NCBI GenBank assembly: GCA_021927905.1 | Contig: BLLK01000062.1 | Span: 1,860,001 to 1,924,000, forward strand | DNA: 64,000 nt | Reading direction: 5' to 3' | From: Chaetoceros tenuissimus | Taxonomy: Eukaryota > Bacillariophyta > Thalassiosirophyceae > Chaetocerotales > Chaetocerotaceae | Shown here: in pieces, positions 11,554 through 22,031 of the stretch | How the letters are laid out: each line of letters begins with the position of its first letter | How positions within the stretch are numbered: the stretch's first letter is position 1 | Position numbers and translations under genes: made by a program | The notes under the pieces: model-generated | Told to the model about the DNA's origin: nothing | Databases searched by the model: none | Seen by the model: the letters and a program-made list of their open reading frames with translations, nothing else

Positions 11554-13210
11554 TTATCTAACTGCTTCCCAGTTTTGTACCATCATTTTGGAAACAGAGT
11601 GTAAAGCCTGACGTTGAAGGATTTCATTTTCATGACTAATAAGTTGCATCATTGCATCTTTCGCTCCAAGCCTCTTTGCAATGGACCTACCATTAGGATA
11701 ATGTCTTGCGAATTCACCAAGATCAAAACAAGCAACAGCTGCAACATCGTCATCCTCACTAGCCAAGAGTTTGATAAGTTTCTTTAATAGCGCAAAGTCT
11801 CCATTTTTCCCTTCGAGTTGTCTACAATTTTGCTGAAAGAATTTCTCAGTGTGGAGTATACCCCATTCTAAATTACCAGATTCAATTTCATTCACGTATA
11901 GATCCCATCTACTCATTTCTTTATGATTATCATGAAGCAGCTTATTCAATACCTTGATACCTGAAAAGTAAAATGACTAAGAGATTTTTCTCCAAAGAAA
12001 ATGCGGATACTATTTAATGGGAAACTTACCTTCTTGAATATCTTCGTCACTCCACTTGCGTTCCTTCATTAAGTCAATTTGTTTCATGAGACCACAACTA
12101 ATCATTTCATTTAAAAATAAAGCTCCATCAATCGGCTTCTTTCCTGCCGGATCTGTGCCATCTGTTTTACATTCAGCCAAATTTCTCAACGAAGAGAGTG
12201 CAACACGAATAACCTTTTCCCTAGGTGCACTTTTGATCAAATCACAAAGTGACTTTACCGCACCATCACGTACAAATGATGAACGAACTGAAAAAGATGT
12301 GTTACATTCATAAGTCATTGTCCAAAGTGCAAAACAAAGTTCATACAACTGTTGCACAGATGCACCTGTATCTTTCTTTCGTGGATTTGTTTGTTTATTT
12401 CTCTTTAGATGTCTTGAAATATATCCAATACCGCCATTCTCAGCAAACATGTGTCTAGCTTCAGTGCAGTTTGCTAATGCAGTCAATGTCGGGGTCACCA
12501 ATGAAACGGATGATCCAGATGATGACTGAAGTTGTGATAAAATCCAAGATAATAATGCCTGCAATGGTTCTTGCACTGATGAGTAATACTGATCTGATCC
12601 ACATTGAGATGGACATCCAACTAGTAAAATATATGCAAGACATAATGATGCACCTCTTTGTGCAAATGGATCGCCCTCACCTCCAAGGTGAAGGACACGT
12701 AAAAGTGGTCGCCAATCATCAAACAATTTTCCATTCTCGAAAAAGGTAGAAGTCATTGAGACTGCTGATCCTTCCTTTTTCTCCCTTAGCGATACAATTA
12801 CATCATATAAACGTGATATTGCATAGTGGCTTACTACACCTATGGTAAAAGTGAATTAGCTGTAAATACATCACAATGAATTTAGATGGCATTTTTCATT
12901 CGTATTTACCTGTTGGATCAGTATATAAACATTGCAAGGCATCTGGTTCAGGTAGGGATTCCTTAATCTTGGAAACCTTAACACTGGGACCACTAGGACC
13001 TGTTGATTCTGTGAGAATTTTAATCAAGGCTCTTGCGTACATGTTCGCATCATCTACATTGCTCAATGTATATTCTACAGGGTTGTCTTCTCCACTACGT
13101 AAAATGCTTTTTTCTGAGCTGCTCAAACCTAATTTCTCAAGGGGATCCCAAGATATCCCACTAAAGGCTGCCGCCACTGGAGAGCTTGCAAGGATTGCAG
13201 TAAAAGCCAT
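11554..13210 (-). CDS. VMA13: V-type proton ATPase subunit H
   Basis: Three exons (13210-12910, 12839-12030, 11960-11554) join in phase 1 each time and give about 505 residues. Subunit H is the HEAT-repeat regulatory subunit linking V1 and Vo of the vacuolar proton pump and needed for ATP-driven H+ transport. The C-terminal domain is the best match: LEWGILHTEKFFQQN, VACFDLGEFARHYPNGR, LGAKDAMMQLISHENE and VSKMMVQNWEAVR follow the yeast and animal proteins closely. The N-terminal domain is more divergent. An in-frame ATG lies upstream at 13363, but its extra 51 residues do not resemble the family, so the start at 13210 (MAFTAIL) is preferred. Confidence 0.93.
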
Positions 13211-13459
13211 TGTTTCTGTTAGATAAGTAATGTTATGGGAACACAAAGACTTGGTAAAGAATGAAGAAGAAACCGCTATCGCTTGAAGAAACAAACACGT
13301 TGTTGCTGGAAAATCGACAGAGATGCAACGGTCGCCGGCATAAAAGTCGTAACGGTAATCCATAATGTCTTATTCTGCTAACGGTTGGGGAGATGGACAT
13401 CATTTTTGAACATTTATTTTTACAAAACGAAAACAATCTATTACTACATTAGAACTCCA

Positions 13460-15322
13460 TTACTCTAGATTTGTGTCACCATACATGAGTTGTGGTGAAG
13501 AAACAGAATCTTCTTCACCATCATCATCCAAAGATCTACGGCGAGATGTCTCAAGAGTTGCTGTTACATCAAGACTCTCCTCAAATTCAAACTCGGCTTC
13601 TTCCGAGCTTTCTGATTGATCATCATTATCATCGTTATCATCTTCATCCTCTCGAGTAGACAAATCATTCAATCTCCTTTTAGTGTTTCTGATTGGTTTT
13701 GGATCTCTTTTCTGACTTGAAAAGCTTGCTACAGCTGCAAACAAATTAGGTCCGTTGGAATCTTGTGATAGACCTTGAGAATCCTCATTTCGGTCGTCCT
13801 GTTTTTCACTCTCCTGACTTTCACTTTCGACGGGATGTCTTTGCGATGAAACTGTCCTTCTTGAAGAACTTTGACTCTGTCTATTATTTTCACGTTGCGG
13901 TATCTGAACTTCTTCATCGCTTTGCGAGTAAGTTTGATTGTATCTAGATTCGTGGACACCACTTCCTGTAGAGTATTGTGATTGGCTTCTTGTTGGCAAT
14001 TGACTAGCATGGTCTTCTTCATCATTATAGTCATCATTCTCATCTTCTAAACACCCCATGATAAAATCGACATAACACGGATCACCATTTCCAACTTTAT
14101 TCAAAACTTGATGTTGAATAGCAATCATTCCATTTGCATTTATACTGATACAAGTCTCATGTGCAATCTCTAATCCTCTCATTCCCACTAGAAAGTTTGA
14201 CATTGGATAGCTTCGTGCTTGAATTTCATCATTAGTTTCCTCTGTCTCACAAGAAATAAAAACTTCAGGATGATTCCCTCGAAATGGCACAACAACATGA
14301 CACTCAGTGCAATGTCCAAATGTTGCCAATTCAAGCCCAGTAGTACTGATACCTACAGTGACAGATGCTGCACCAGAAACATTTGTAAGTTCTGTAATTG
14401 CACCTTTTAGAAATTCACTCTGAACTCGTGCCCTTGCTACAACTGGAGATGATCGAAACGCATAATCTAAACCACTCTCATGACCATCAACTTCATCATC
14501 AAAGTCATCTTCCACGCTCATTCCTGGAATAGCACAGTTACTTATAATCACTCCTCCTCCAGCGATTAGTCCAACATCTTCAAGTAACTCGATTTTGAAG
14601 ATTGCTTCACTTGAATCAAAAGAAAGACATAGTGTTGTACGATCAAGCGATGCTGGTCCTAATACAAGTAAACATCCCAACACTGTGGATAGATTGATTC
14701 CAAATTCCCCACCTTTTATCACTTCATATCTTTCACCATTACTTGACGGAGTTGCCTCGTTTGCATTTTGAACATCTTGACTTTCTTCATTATCAATTAT
14801 AACTGTTTGCTCTGCTACATGATATTCTGTAAACATTCCAGCGGACAAATCAACAGTAGCACGACTTTGCCTACCAACTCCATGAACTTGGAAAGTCAAT
14901 CCCTTTTCTGAACAAAATACAGATGCATATTGCATTTTCCCAGTCCCTCCTCCAGTACCTGACGAATGATCATTTGTAGAATTTCCACCTTGGGTTAATC
15001 TCCTATCCGTGCTAGATGGTAAAAGTGACTGTGTTGCACTTTGCATAGAAGATAGAGAAGGAACTCCACTGGCATTGCTCGCCATGGATACATTCCTTAG
15101 ACAGGAAAGTAGTGTAGCTACCGCACGTGTAGATTCGCACCTACATGAGAATAATAAGCCTCCGTCAGTGGATTCATCATCATGGACTGATGGTGGTCTT
15201 TGTGGTGATGCATCATTGGTGTAAGCAACAGGAGTCGAGGTGAAGTTTTGATCTTGACTGGCTGAAGGCGACATGAATGATTCTTCTTCATCTTGACTTG
15301 CTGGATATAATCGTGATGGCAT
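13460..15322 (-). CDS. RAD1: RAD1 subunit of the 9-1-1 checkpoint clamp, with long SQ-rich tail
   Basis: 620 residues, no intron; about twice the length of animal RAD1. RAD1 forms a PCNA-like ring with RAD9 and HUS1 that is loaded at damaged DNA and activates the ATR pathway. The sliding-clamp part spans about residues 50-350: VFCSEKGLTFQVHGVGRQSRA, then FTEYHV, FGINLSTVLGCLLVLG and LLEDVGLIAGGGVI follow the RAD1 pattern. The remaining 250 residues are low complexity, Ser/Gln/Asp/Glu-rich, with about ten SQ dipeptides (SQSQ, YSQSD, ESQES, DSQGLSQDS, SSQKR and others), typical of an SQ/TQ cluster. In other eukaryotes the phosphorylated tail is on RAD9. The start is the first ATG; SQ motifs also occur in the first 25 residues. 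Confidence 0.85.
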   Translation of the reverse strand: MPSRLYPASQDEEESFMSPSASQDQNFTSTPVAYTNDASPQRPPSVHDDESTDGGLLFSCRCESTRAVATLLSCLRNVSMASNASGVPSLSSMQSATQSLLPSSTDRRLTQGGNSTNDHSSGTGGGTGKMQYASVFCSEKGLTFQVHGVGRQSRATVDLSAGMFTEYHVAEQTVIIDNEESQDVQNANEATPSSNGERYEVIKGGEFGINLSTVLGCLLVLGPASLDRTTLCLSFDSSEAIFKIELLEDVGLIAGGGVIISNCAIPGMSVEDDFDDEVDGHESGLDYAFRSSPVVARARVQSEFLKGAITELTNVSGAASVTVGISTTGLELATFGHCTECHVVVPFRGNHPEVFISCETEETNDEIQARSYPMSNFLVGMRGLEIAHETCISINANGMIAIQHQVLNKVGNGDPCYVDFIMGCLEDENDDYNDEEDHASQLPTRSQSQYSTGSGVHESRYNQTYSQSDEEVQIPQRENNRQSQSSSRRTVSSQRHPVESESQESEKQDDRNEDSQGLSQDSNGPNLFAAVASFSSQKRDPKPIRNTKRRLNDLSTREDEDDNDDNDDQSESSEEAEFEFEESLDVTATLETSRRRSLDDDGEEDSVSSPQLMYGDTNLE

Positions 15323-15666
15323 TTTCTTCTCTAAAGCTTTTCATATATTGATGTTCGTAATAAATGTTTTTTAATGTGTGCATAGCAGAGAACAATACAG
15401 CAATCACTGATGAATGATGAAAGCAAACAACTTTTGGTTTTTCATTCCATTTTTACAAAAATGAAGACGATTGGACATGGTCGGAACCTAGGAAAAGGAT
15501 CGAATACATCCCCTTCAAAAAGAGCAAGGTGGTTCTACTATTTTATATCTAGACTGACGTCATTAGCGAGCTCAAGGTGGCCAAAGATGGGAATGAAATT
15601 CTTCCTTCCTTTGTCCAATTTCAATTACTTCGTGAATCTTCCATTGTATTCACAATTATATGCAAA
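15323..15666. promoter_or_regulatory. Divergent promoter region, RAD1 and hydrolase A
   Basis: Separates the divergent starts of RAD1 and hydrolase A. It contains a perfect CRE-like palindrome TGACGTCA at 15555-15562, 105 bp before the hydrolase start. TGACGT/ACGTCA elements are known cAMP- and CO2-responsive sites in diatom promoters; whether this one works is unknown. Confidence 0.4.
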
Positions 15667-16725
15667 ATGCCGTCTGTAGACGATCTAGATGACTTGGATT
15701 TATATCCACTAGCTTTTAGCACCGCCAAAAGAAAATTGGTGGAAGCTACAGGTCGTATGACTCTCGTCCCCGACGACAAGTCTGTAGTTTTGAATGTTGA
15801 AATATTTGAGAATGACACAGACCATAATTCTCCTATTCTACTTTTGACCCATGGTATTTGCGCTTCCGCTGAGACTAAAGGTATTCAGGCTATCGTGGCT
15901 GCCGCAAGGAAGAACCGCGTGAAGGTTGCTGTGATTGAACTGGAAGGTCATGGGTACTCCACTTCAGTATCTGGAAAGAAGATGGTTTGTGGGAAATTTG
16001 AACGGCATTTGGACAATATGCTTCAATTTGTCAACGAAATTGTTCCAGCACTTCGTGGAGAAATTGAAAATACTCCTTACTATCTTGCCGGCAACAGTTT
16101 TGGTGGATTAGTCTGTTTATAGTAAGTTTCTCTTAGCATATTGCTGTAATAGCGAGCTACCAATTTCATTCATTGTCTCACACATAATTCATTGTGTAGT
16201 GCATCTGATTACATCTCTAAAAATAGAGAAGATTTTCCTTCAAACTTTCAAGGGCTTGCAGCAATCGCACCGGCTGTAGCTGTGAATGAAGCACAAGTGC
16301 CTTCCGATGGAGCAATGCTTGGCTTATCATTTTTATCATTCGTTGCCCCATCCATGACTTTAAGTGTTACACCTATGGAAGATCCAAGTTCTTATTCATG
16401 TCCCAAACAAACAAAAAGAAATTACAAGGGCAACTGGCCTTTGAGTACTGCGAAAATGCTCGTGGACTTGACAACAAGACAAGTAAAACGCGATGTAGAA
16501 TCTGGAGAATTGAATTTGAAAGGAACCGAAAACTGCCTAATTTTTGGAGGGATAGTTGACAAGGTAGTACCTATCGAGGGCGTACGAAAATTTTATGATT
16601 CTGTTTGTCCGAAACGCAAAATGTTTGTTCAAATTGGAAAAGGGCACGACATGCTCTACCATAAGTCATCTGCGGACGAGGTTGTGGCAAATCTTTTTAA
16701 ATGGATTTTGGAAGACGAATACTAG
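15667..16725 (+). CDS. Alpha/beta hydrolase (monoacylglycerol-lipase-like), copy A
   Basis: Two exons, 15667-16121 and 16200-16725, give 326 residues. The intron (GTAAGT...TAG) splits the Tyr codon in CLYASDY. The catalytic triad of serine hydrolases can be placed: Ser in AGNSFGG, Asp in IVDKVVP, His in GKGHDMLYH. ILLLTHGICASAETKG corresponds to the oxyanion-hole HG region and IELEGHGYS to the following strand, as in monoacylglycerol lipases. Likely substrates are glycerolipids or other esters. It lies directly upstream of and is clearly homologous to copy B at 16968. The start MPSVDD was chosen because the copies align from about there; the frame is open further upstream. Confidence 0.85.
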
Positions 16726-16967
16726 ATTTCCAATGCGAGTCAACAGATGCGAAGAATGAGTCCAGCAAATATGATAGCGTCAATTGATTTTCATGGAAAT
16801 GTTTCCAAAGTTCAAGTTATACCTTATTTAAAACCGTATTTTCGTAATTTCCATGTTTAGAGTAATAGTTGGACCTACCTCACCGTGGTGTACGTAGTGT
16901 GTACGTACCCTTGTTTTCGCGCCAAATTCGCATTCGCAAGTTTTGCACTTGTGGATTCTGAATTCTG

Positions 16968-17969
16968 ATGGGATCTTTTCATCACAATACGAATACGAGT
17001 AGTAGTCTATTTGCTTCGCCAATGGAGGAAGAATTGCTACAAAAGCCACTCGCCTTTAGTGCATCTCCTAATTTAGTACATGCTTCTGCAAGAATTTCAT
17101 TCCAGAGTGAAGATGGAGTTTTACTAAATGTCGAGATTTTTGCTGACGAAGAAACGAAAGATTCCCCAATTTTACTAGCTGTTCACGGAGTTTGTGAATC
17201 CATTGAAACTCTTGGTATTCAAGCTATTGTCGCCGGTGCCAGACAGAGACATGTTCGAGTTGCATGTCTAGAGCTAAGTGGACACGGTCTTTCGAGTGGT
17301 AAAAGATGTGTTTGTTCATCTTTTGAAAAAATTTTGGATCATGTTCTACAATTCGTAAAGTTTGCTGTTCCAAAAATGAGAAACAATGACGAAGTCCCTT
17401 ATTTCCTGACTGGTTCTTCCTTAGGCGGATCGTTATGTGCTTATGCTTCGCAGCACATATCTACGAATGTAGCTGATTACCCAAATCATTTCAATGGTGT
17501 AGCATTATTGGCTCCAGCTGTCGGTGTAGATGCTGCTGTTGTGCCACCCAGTCCTGTTGTACAATGTCTAAGACTAATGTCCTGTATAGCACCTTCTGCT
17601 CAAACACCTTTTACTCCATATGAAGATTCTACTCATTATAATTGTCCCGAAAATACAAATCGAAATTTCAGTGGACATTGGCCTTTGGCTACTTCGAAAA
17701 TGCTTCTAGATGTCACTTCTAATACCATTCCTAATGATATCATGGAAGGAAAATTGTCGTTGGAAAATGTTGGAGCTGTTGTAGTTATTGTTGGTGAAAA
17801 AGATAACGTTGTCCCACTAGAAGCAGTTGAAAAATTTTACAATGGGGTCAACGCCACCAAAAAAGAATTGGTACGAATTAAAAATGCTGGGCACGACTTG
17901 ATGTTTCGAAATTCTTCTTCAGATGTTGCAGTACAGAAGATATTTGATATGATTACATCTAATACTTAA
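16968..17969 (+). CDS. Alpha/beta hydrolase (monoacylglycerol-lipase-like), copy B
   Basis: 333 residues, single exon. It is a tandem paralogue of copy A: LLNVEIF, ILLAVHGVCESIETLGIQA, LELSGHGLSSG, GHWPLATSKMLLD and GEKDNVVPLEAVEKFYNGV match equivalent stretches there. Triad: Ser in GSSLGGS, Asp in EKDNVVP, His in NAGHDLMF. It has no intron where copy A has one, reading straight through LCAYASQ. It carries a Ser/Thr-rich N-terminal extension of about 30 residues missing from copy A. No signal peptide. The 242-bp gap between the copies holds TACGTA at 16891 and GTACGTAC at 16901, just upstream of its start. Confidence 0.87.
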   Translation: MGSFHHNTNTSSSLFASPMEEELLQKPLAFSASPNLVHASARISFQSEDGVLLNVEIFADEETKDSPILLAVHGVCESIETLGIQAIVAGARQRHVRVACLELSGHGLSSGKRCVCSSFEKILDHVLQFVKFAVPKMRNNDEVPYFLTGSSLGGSLCAYASQHISTNVADYPNHFNGVALLAPAVGVDAAVVPPSPVVQCLRLMSCIAPSAQTPFTPYEDSTHYNCPENTNRNFSGHWPLATSKMLLDVTSNTIPNDIMEGKLSLENVGAVVVIVGEKDNVVPLEAVEKFYNGVNATKKELVRIKNAGHDLMFRNSSSDVAVQKIFDMITSNT

Positions 17970-18021
17970 TCATAGCATTATAACATGATTACTTTAAAAT
18001 TTCATGTCACGGTTCAATTTC

Positions 18022-20190
18022 TTAAATTGTAATATCTCGCCCAATAAGTTCGTCATCTTTCTCCCGTCTTTCTCTTTCCACTGCCTGAACAGTCGATACA
18101 AAATTCTTTCTAGCATTACATAGTCGAGGATCATTATTGTCAAGCCCGTTCAGACGATAAAGTTTGATAGCTTCTTCGAAACAAGTCATTGCCTCTCTAA
18201 TATCTCCATTTATCTGTATTTGACAGTTTCCAATCTTATCAACGATGAGAGCAAGTTCTAGGCTATTCGGAGCGACACTATCTCTAATGTTGAGGGCCTT
18301 GTAAAAGCATCTCAACGCGCGATCTATGCGTTGGTTGTCTTCGTAAATCTTTCCAATAGATTCCAAAGTAAGTGCCAAGTCGAGATGATCTTCTCCTAAG
18401 CAATGTCTTTGTATGTTTAGAGTTTCTTTGAAGACGCTCATTGCTTTATCATATTGCTGACATTCCATATGAATTAAGCCGATGTTATACAAAGCTGCTG
18501 CAACATTTCGATGTGTTTCTCCAAGATTTGTTTTCATAATTCTCAGAGCTTTTCTGTAAGAGTCCATTGCTTTCTGGAACTTTCCATCGTGCTGGTAAAT
18601 CTGGCCCATGTAATTCAGACAAGTTGCAACATCCACATTTTCTGCTCCAAGCTGTTTCTTGTAAATTTGATAAGAACGTTTGTAACACTGCATAGCTTTG
18701 TCATGTCTATTCGTCTTTTCATAAACGGTACCTATCAAACACAAAGAGCTCGCTACTTCGACATGTTTCGGTCCATATAATTCTTTCTGAATCTGAAAAC
18801 CACCCTTTAGTAACTCCATCGCTAGTTCAAATTTACCGGATTGAGAGTGAATGGTTCCCATGGAAATGAGGGACTTTGCAATTCCTGGATGTAATAATAC
18901 GTCTTGACGTTTTTGTTCAGATTTAGTAGAAATCTCACTTTGAGGATCAGCAAATAGACTTTTCAAAAGTGTGAGTCCCTCAGTATGTTGTTCAAGAGCA
19001 GCATCATAGTCTCCCTGGCTATTATATACTTTCCCTAGCGTATTATAAATATCAGCTATATGTTCCTTGATTGCCTTCTGTTTTTCTATGTTGCAAATCT
19101 GGAGAGCTTTATTCATTTCATCTTTTGCATCTTGAAGCGTAGTAGAGCTTGAAACATAATCTCCAAGCTTCCAGAGCGTATGACCAATGTGCTGTTTAAT
19201 CGATCCAAGCATAGTGTGATAACTGACTTCATTTCCTGAACAGGAATCTATCCTATTTACTTGAAACGAAAGACATAATTCGTATAATTGGAGAGCATCT
19301 TTGTAATTTCCGAAATCTTCTGCATCTAAAGCCTTCTTCATAGTAGCCTTCATTTCTTTTTCATTCTCTGGAGTTTTAAGAGGCAAAGAAAAGTCATTCG
19401 CAGCCAAGTCTGACAGATCATCTTCGTCGGTTTCAAGCGTTTTGGCATCTATTATATTATCATGATTCGTCCACAATGTATCGAGCGAAAGTCTGGGATG
19501 TGGTATGTATTCTTTATAGTGAACTTCTTGACCATCTACCTGTGGACTCAGCAATTCTTGTACAAAAGGGACAGTACAATTTGTTTTAAAACTATCATTT
19601 GCTGCGGTTTGTCCTGACTTATAGGTCTGATAGGTTTGTGCTGATCGATGACTGTAAATGGATCGGTGACTCCCACCACGCGAGCCTTGTAGAGAAGGCC
19701 TACTCGTATGAGTTGGATCCATTTCACTTGGCACTTTGTCCAATATTTTATCTCCTTCGTCGATAGGTATTGAAATGTCATGTCGACTGCTATCCTGAAT
19801 AGAAGAATCTACATTGGAAACGGAGGCTAAAGATTGAATATCTTCACGATTGTTTTCTTGCACTGGAGATATTCGTTTTTGGTTCAGCTTTTCTTGTGTA
19901 GGTGTTGCACATTCAGTAGCTGCTGTGTGGAGACCATCACATGTGCTGCACTCAGTCATATTTAAAGAATGTGAAGTTGATGCATCCGTTTTATCTGTTT
20001 TTCCAGAAGAAGGTCGAGTATGGTGTTTGCTCTCATTAGTTTCATTCTTACTTTCCATATTTCGTGATTGGCTTTGATTTGTTTGTGTTGATGTATGATT
20101 TATGTCACCTAGTTGATGATGATGTTGAGTCTGAGGTCTGCATGCTGAAGAAGACTCGGCATGATGTTCATGATTGTTCTTTTTATCCAT
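18022..20190 (-). CDS. TPR protein, kinesin-light-chain/NPHP3-like repeats
   Basis: 722 residues, no intron. The N-terminal 270 residues are Ser/Thr/Gln/His-rich and probably disordered (HHAESSSACRPQTQHHHQ). From about residue 285 to 705 there are nine or ten tetratricopeptide repeats, several of the 42-residue kinesin-light-chain type with the G...H..VA..L...G.IY pattern: VEVASSLCLIGTVYEKTNRH, VDVATCLNYMGQIYQHDGKF, RNVAAALYNIGLIHMECQQY and LDLALTLESIGKIYEDNQRI. These repeats bind peptides and proteins. No motor, kinase or NACHT domain accompanies them, so the cellular role is open. Many such TPR genes occur in diatom genomes. Confidence 0.85.
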   Translation of the reverse strand: MDKKNNHEHHAESSSACRPQTQHHHQLGDINHTSTQTNQSQSRNMESKNETNESKHHTRPSSGKTDKTDASTSHSLNMTECSTCDGLHTAATECATPTQEKLNQKRISPVQENNREDIQSLASVSNVDSSIQDSSRHDISIPIDEGDKILDKVPSEMDPTHTSRPSLQGSRGGSHRSIYSHRSAQTYQTYKSGQTAANDSFKTNCTVPFVQELLSPQVDGQEVHYKEYIPHPRLSLDTLWTNHDNIIDAKTLETDEDDLSDLAANDFSLPLKTPENEKEMKATMKKALDAEDFGNYKDALQLYELCLSFQVNRIDSCSGNEVSYHTMLGSIKQHIGHTLWKLGDYVSSSTTLQDAKDEMNKALQICNIEKQKAIKEHIADIYNTLGKVYNSQGDYDAALEQHTEGLTLLKSLFADPQSEISTKSEQKRQDVLLHPGIAKSLISMGTIHSQSGKFELAMELLKGGFQIQKELYGPKHVEVASSLCLIGTVYEKTNRHDKAMQCYKRSYQIYKKQLGAENVDVATCLNYMGQIYQHDGKFQKAMDSYRKALRIMKTNLGETHRNVAAALYNIGLIHMECQQYDKAMSVFKETLNIQRHCLGEDHLDLALTLESIGKIYEDNQRIDRALRCFYKALNIRDSVAPNSLELALIVDKIGNCQIQINGDIREAMTCFEEAIKLYRLNGLDNNDPRLCNARKNFVSTVQAVERERREKDDELIGRDITI

Positions 20191-20492
20191 GATGGTGCAA
20201 TGTATTTATCTGCGAAGTTTGTTGGAGGATACTTTTATTGTGAGTATATTTTTTATGAGAGCACCTCTGGTTTCCACTTCAAGTTTTTTTCGATGTGTTT
20301 TCTATTCGGATATTCGGAGAACTTAAACTGGGGAACAGAGATTTGTTCGTGAAGTTGGAATCGAAGAAGAAGAATCAGATCGGCGAAAGAAACACGACCT
20401 TCTTTCAGCATTTTTAATTTTTGACTGCGACTTGACACTATATTTATCAGCTAAATTACATGCATGACTAAGTATAAAATGAGAAAATTTCT

Positions 20493-22031
20493 TTACAACC
20501 AGAGGGTTCTATCTGATAAATCAAATTGGTCGAAATCAATTTCTGGAATTATTTCTGGCTTTCCACCTGATATACTCCAGAGCCTTTCCATATCTTCTTC
20601 GTCAAGATGCAATGAAAATGCTTTTCGTAGTTGTTTTGGCCTGGTGAAAGGGACTTCGTTATCAAATCTTGCATTTAAACATGTTCCCACCATTGTGCTA
20701 CCAATATGTTCATGTTGCATCGACCATCTTATTGCTACGGACGCTATGTCAACTTTATGTTTGACTGATATGCCATACATGCATTTTAAAACCTTTTCTT
20801 CAAAAGCCATCCATGAGTCATTTTTCGTGATTCTATTACGTTCAAAACTGTTGCGCTTTCCTCTCCATACATCTTGTACTAAACGCGTGTGACAGTATTG
20901 CTCAGATTGACTCATATACTGGGTATAAGGACTTCCATTTGCAAGGCGATTTCTGTGAGGCATTCCATAAAACTTGTTTGTTAGTAATCCTCCAGCTAGA
21001 GGACTACTCACTGATACTTTTGTATTTATTCCATCTCTGGCTGAGTCTTTGCAAAAGTTTTGCATTTCAGCGTATTCATCATTCGGGTCCAATACGTTAC
21101 AACTTATTTCGTTTGAGTCAAAATTGAATCCATAAGACTTTAATTCCTCGAGAACTTTGACAGGAAAGTTCGATCCATTGATTGATCTGACGAACCCCTC
21201 ACGTTGCATATCATGCAAAACAGACAATACATCCATAGTGTAAGGAGACATTGTGCCTGATTTTTTTCCGCTTCTATAATTCACTCGAATGGAGTCGAGG
21301 CAGCCTCCTGCAGTCCCATATATATTCATTAGCGACTCTCCTATTTGCTGCCTTATGATCGATCCTTGACCAATATAACCATCATAGTCCCAATGAGGAA
21401 TATTCAAACGTGTTCCTATGCTACATCTCGACAAGACGCTGGATGGAGTATCTTTTACTAATTCTCTATATAAATTTTGTTCCATCCAAGTCTGATCTCT
21501 ATCTGGATCTAATCCCGAGCTTCTTTTATTTTTCTTTGCTTTTTTTGAGTTCAAATCAATACCTAATTCAAATGAGTTCATTCCTGAGTCAATCATCTTT
21601 TGTGCATTTGAAACCATAAAACCAGTATCAATAGCACTCCTATCTACATTTCTAATTCCTAAAGATGCAGTCACTAAGCATATTTCTTTTGGATCAAAAT
21701 CTTTTCTTCCTAGGACTCTGTAAGATCCAAATGGTAATGGACCTTCGTTGTCTAATTCAAACTGACAAGGTAGAACTTGATCAGGTGTCAATGGATTGCG
21801 TTCTGCATCGCAATACCAAAAGTTTGATGTCTCCATCGATTTCTTTAATGTTGGTAGAACTATTTCTTCATGACCAGGACGATTATTTTCATTTGTAACT
21901 GAAGAACTCTGCAAAACTATTCTTGAAAGTTTTGTATCAACATATGTAGGAATATATACTTTGGTGCCTACAAATGCATGAATTTGAGTCAGAAAGGTAG
22001 CAGCGCAAACCTGACACAATATCCCCTTCAT
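20493..22031 (-). CDS. Aldo-keto-reductase-like protein, predicted plastid-targeted
   Basis: 512 residues from ATG 22031. The N-terminus is a signal peptide (CQVCAATFLTQIHA) followed by FVGTKVYIP, the A|F cleavage context of diatom plastid proteins. The rest follows the aldo-keto reductase barrel: SAIDTGFMVSNAQKMIDSGMNSFELGID near the first strands, LDSIRVNYRSG, LHDMQREGFVRSINGSN, VSVSSPLAGGLLTNKF and ASVAIRWSMQH near the C-terminal NADPH-binding part. Where active reductases have the catalytic Tyr (D-T-A-x-x-Y), this protein reads DSGMNSFEL, and the tetrad Lys/His were not placed, so it may be a diverged or inactive member. A KKAKKNKR-containing insertion lies near residue 180. Confidence 0.7.
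   Translation of the reverse strand: MKGILCQVCAATFLTQIHAFVGTKVYIPTYVDTKLSRIVLQSSSVTNENNRPGHEEIVLPTLKKSMETSNFWYCDAERNPLTPDQVLPCQFELDNEGPLPFGSYRVLGRKDFDPKEICLVTASLGIRNVDRSAIDTGFMVSNAQKMIDSGMNSFELGIDLNSKKAKKNKRSSGLDPDRDQTWMEQNLYRELVKDTPSSVLSRCSIGTRLNIPHWDYDGYIGQGSIIRQQIGESLMNIYGTAGGCLDSIRVNYRSGKKSGTMSPYTMDVLSVLHDMQREGFVRSINGSNFPVKVLEELKSYGFNFDSNEISCNVLDPNDEYAEMQNFCKDSARDGINTKVSVSSPLAGGLLTNKFYGMPHRNRLANGSPYTQYMSQSEQYCHTRLVQDVWRGKRNSFERNRITKNDSWMAFEEKVLKCMYGISVKHKVDIASVAIRWSMQHEHIGSTMVGTCLNARFDNEVPFTRPKQLRKAFSLHLDEEDMERLWSISGGKPEIIPEIDFDQFDLSDRTLWL

Noticed and set aside
12461-12756. Frames antisense or out of frame to V-ATPase subunit H
   Set aside because: They lie wholly inside the well-supported coding exon and have Met/His/Ile-rich translations without homology.
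13211-13363. N-terminal extension of V-ATPase subunit H from the upstream ATG at 13363
   Set aside because: The extra residues do not resemble the family, and alignment with known subunit H begins near the ATG at 13210.
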